28,673 nt of DNA from positions 1-28,673 of the IMG/VR virus record IMGVR_UViG_3300035118_000176. One strand, given 5' to 3'. Positions 28,663 through 28,673 of this stretch are shown in pieces. Made by a program: the position numbers and the translations under genes. Positions within the stretch are counted from its first letter, which is position 1. Each line of letters starts with the position of its first letter. The DNA is from a virus. The notes beneath the pieces were generated by a model that was not told the origin of the DNA, searched no databases, and saw only the letters and a program-made list of their open reading frames with translations.

Positions 28663-28673
28663 AAGAGTAACTT

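Overview
The window looks like a stretch of a tailed bacteriophage genome (Caudoviricetes). It carries a recognisable terminase large subunit, a portal protein of the DUF1073 type, a collagen-repeat fibre-like protein and a probable terminase small subunit. Around these lie about 40 small, tightly packed phage genes with overlapping stop/start codons. A DUF3309 membrane protein and sigma70-like promoters hint at a Gram-negative, perhaps alphaproteobacterial, host. That host guess is inference only. No tRNA, rRNA, CRISPR array, integrase or insertion sequence was seen.

Layout. (1) 1-3439, plus strand: nucleotide-metabolism genes, namely a phosphoribosyltransferase, three small unknowns and a class II (cobalamin-dependent) ribonucleotide reductase, followed by a visibly GC-richer pair of small genes. 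(2) 3379-16679, minus strand: an early-type accessory region of short operons. Nine near-identical promoter copies (TTGCAA, 16-17 bp, TATATG-like) each start a short operon, and eight of them carry a short 5' leader, GTCAGAAnGGAGA or a close variant, that includes the ribosome binding site. The contents are a SNF2-type helicase, several zinc-binding small proteins (including DUF6011 and SWIM types), a ligase-type nucleotidyltransferase, a secreted Cys-rich protein, a SLOG-fold protein, an ADP-ribosyltransferase-like protein and several micropeptides too short for routine gene calling. (3) 16791-17567, plus strand: a tenth promoter copy drives two genes (the second DUF3846-like) and is closed by two strong terminators. 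(4) 17598-28576, plus strand: the late packaging and structural region. It opens with a NusG/RfaH-like antiterminator whose leader carries an ops-like core and direct repeats. It continues with terminase small subunit, a lipoprotein, terminase large subunit, a collagen-like fibre protein, two membrane peptides, the portal, a Myb/SANT-like protein, an Ig-like protein, a large putative head-associated protein and an RMF-like protein.

The most remarkable feature is the 914-residue portal gene (22718-25462). After the portal domain come a Pro/Gly linker and an Ala/Lys/Pro tail, then an apparently complete DNA topoisomerase IB catalytic domain with Arg758, Lys796, Arg852, Asn895 and Tyr904 at the spacing of known enzymes. 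A topoisomerase built into the DNA-translocating vertex is the best candidate here for an undescribed system. The second is the NusG paralogue with its own ops-like leader at the head of the late operon.

No gene-free stretch exceeds 300 bases. The longest, 17453-17730, holds two terminators, a possible promoter, direct repeats and the ops-like element.
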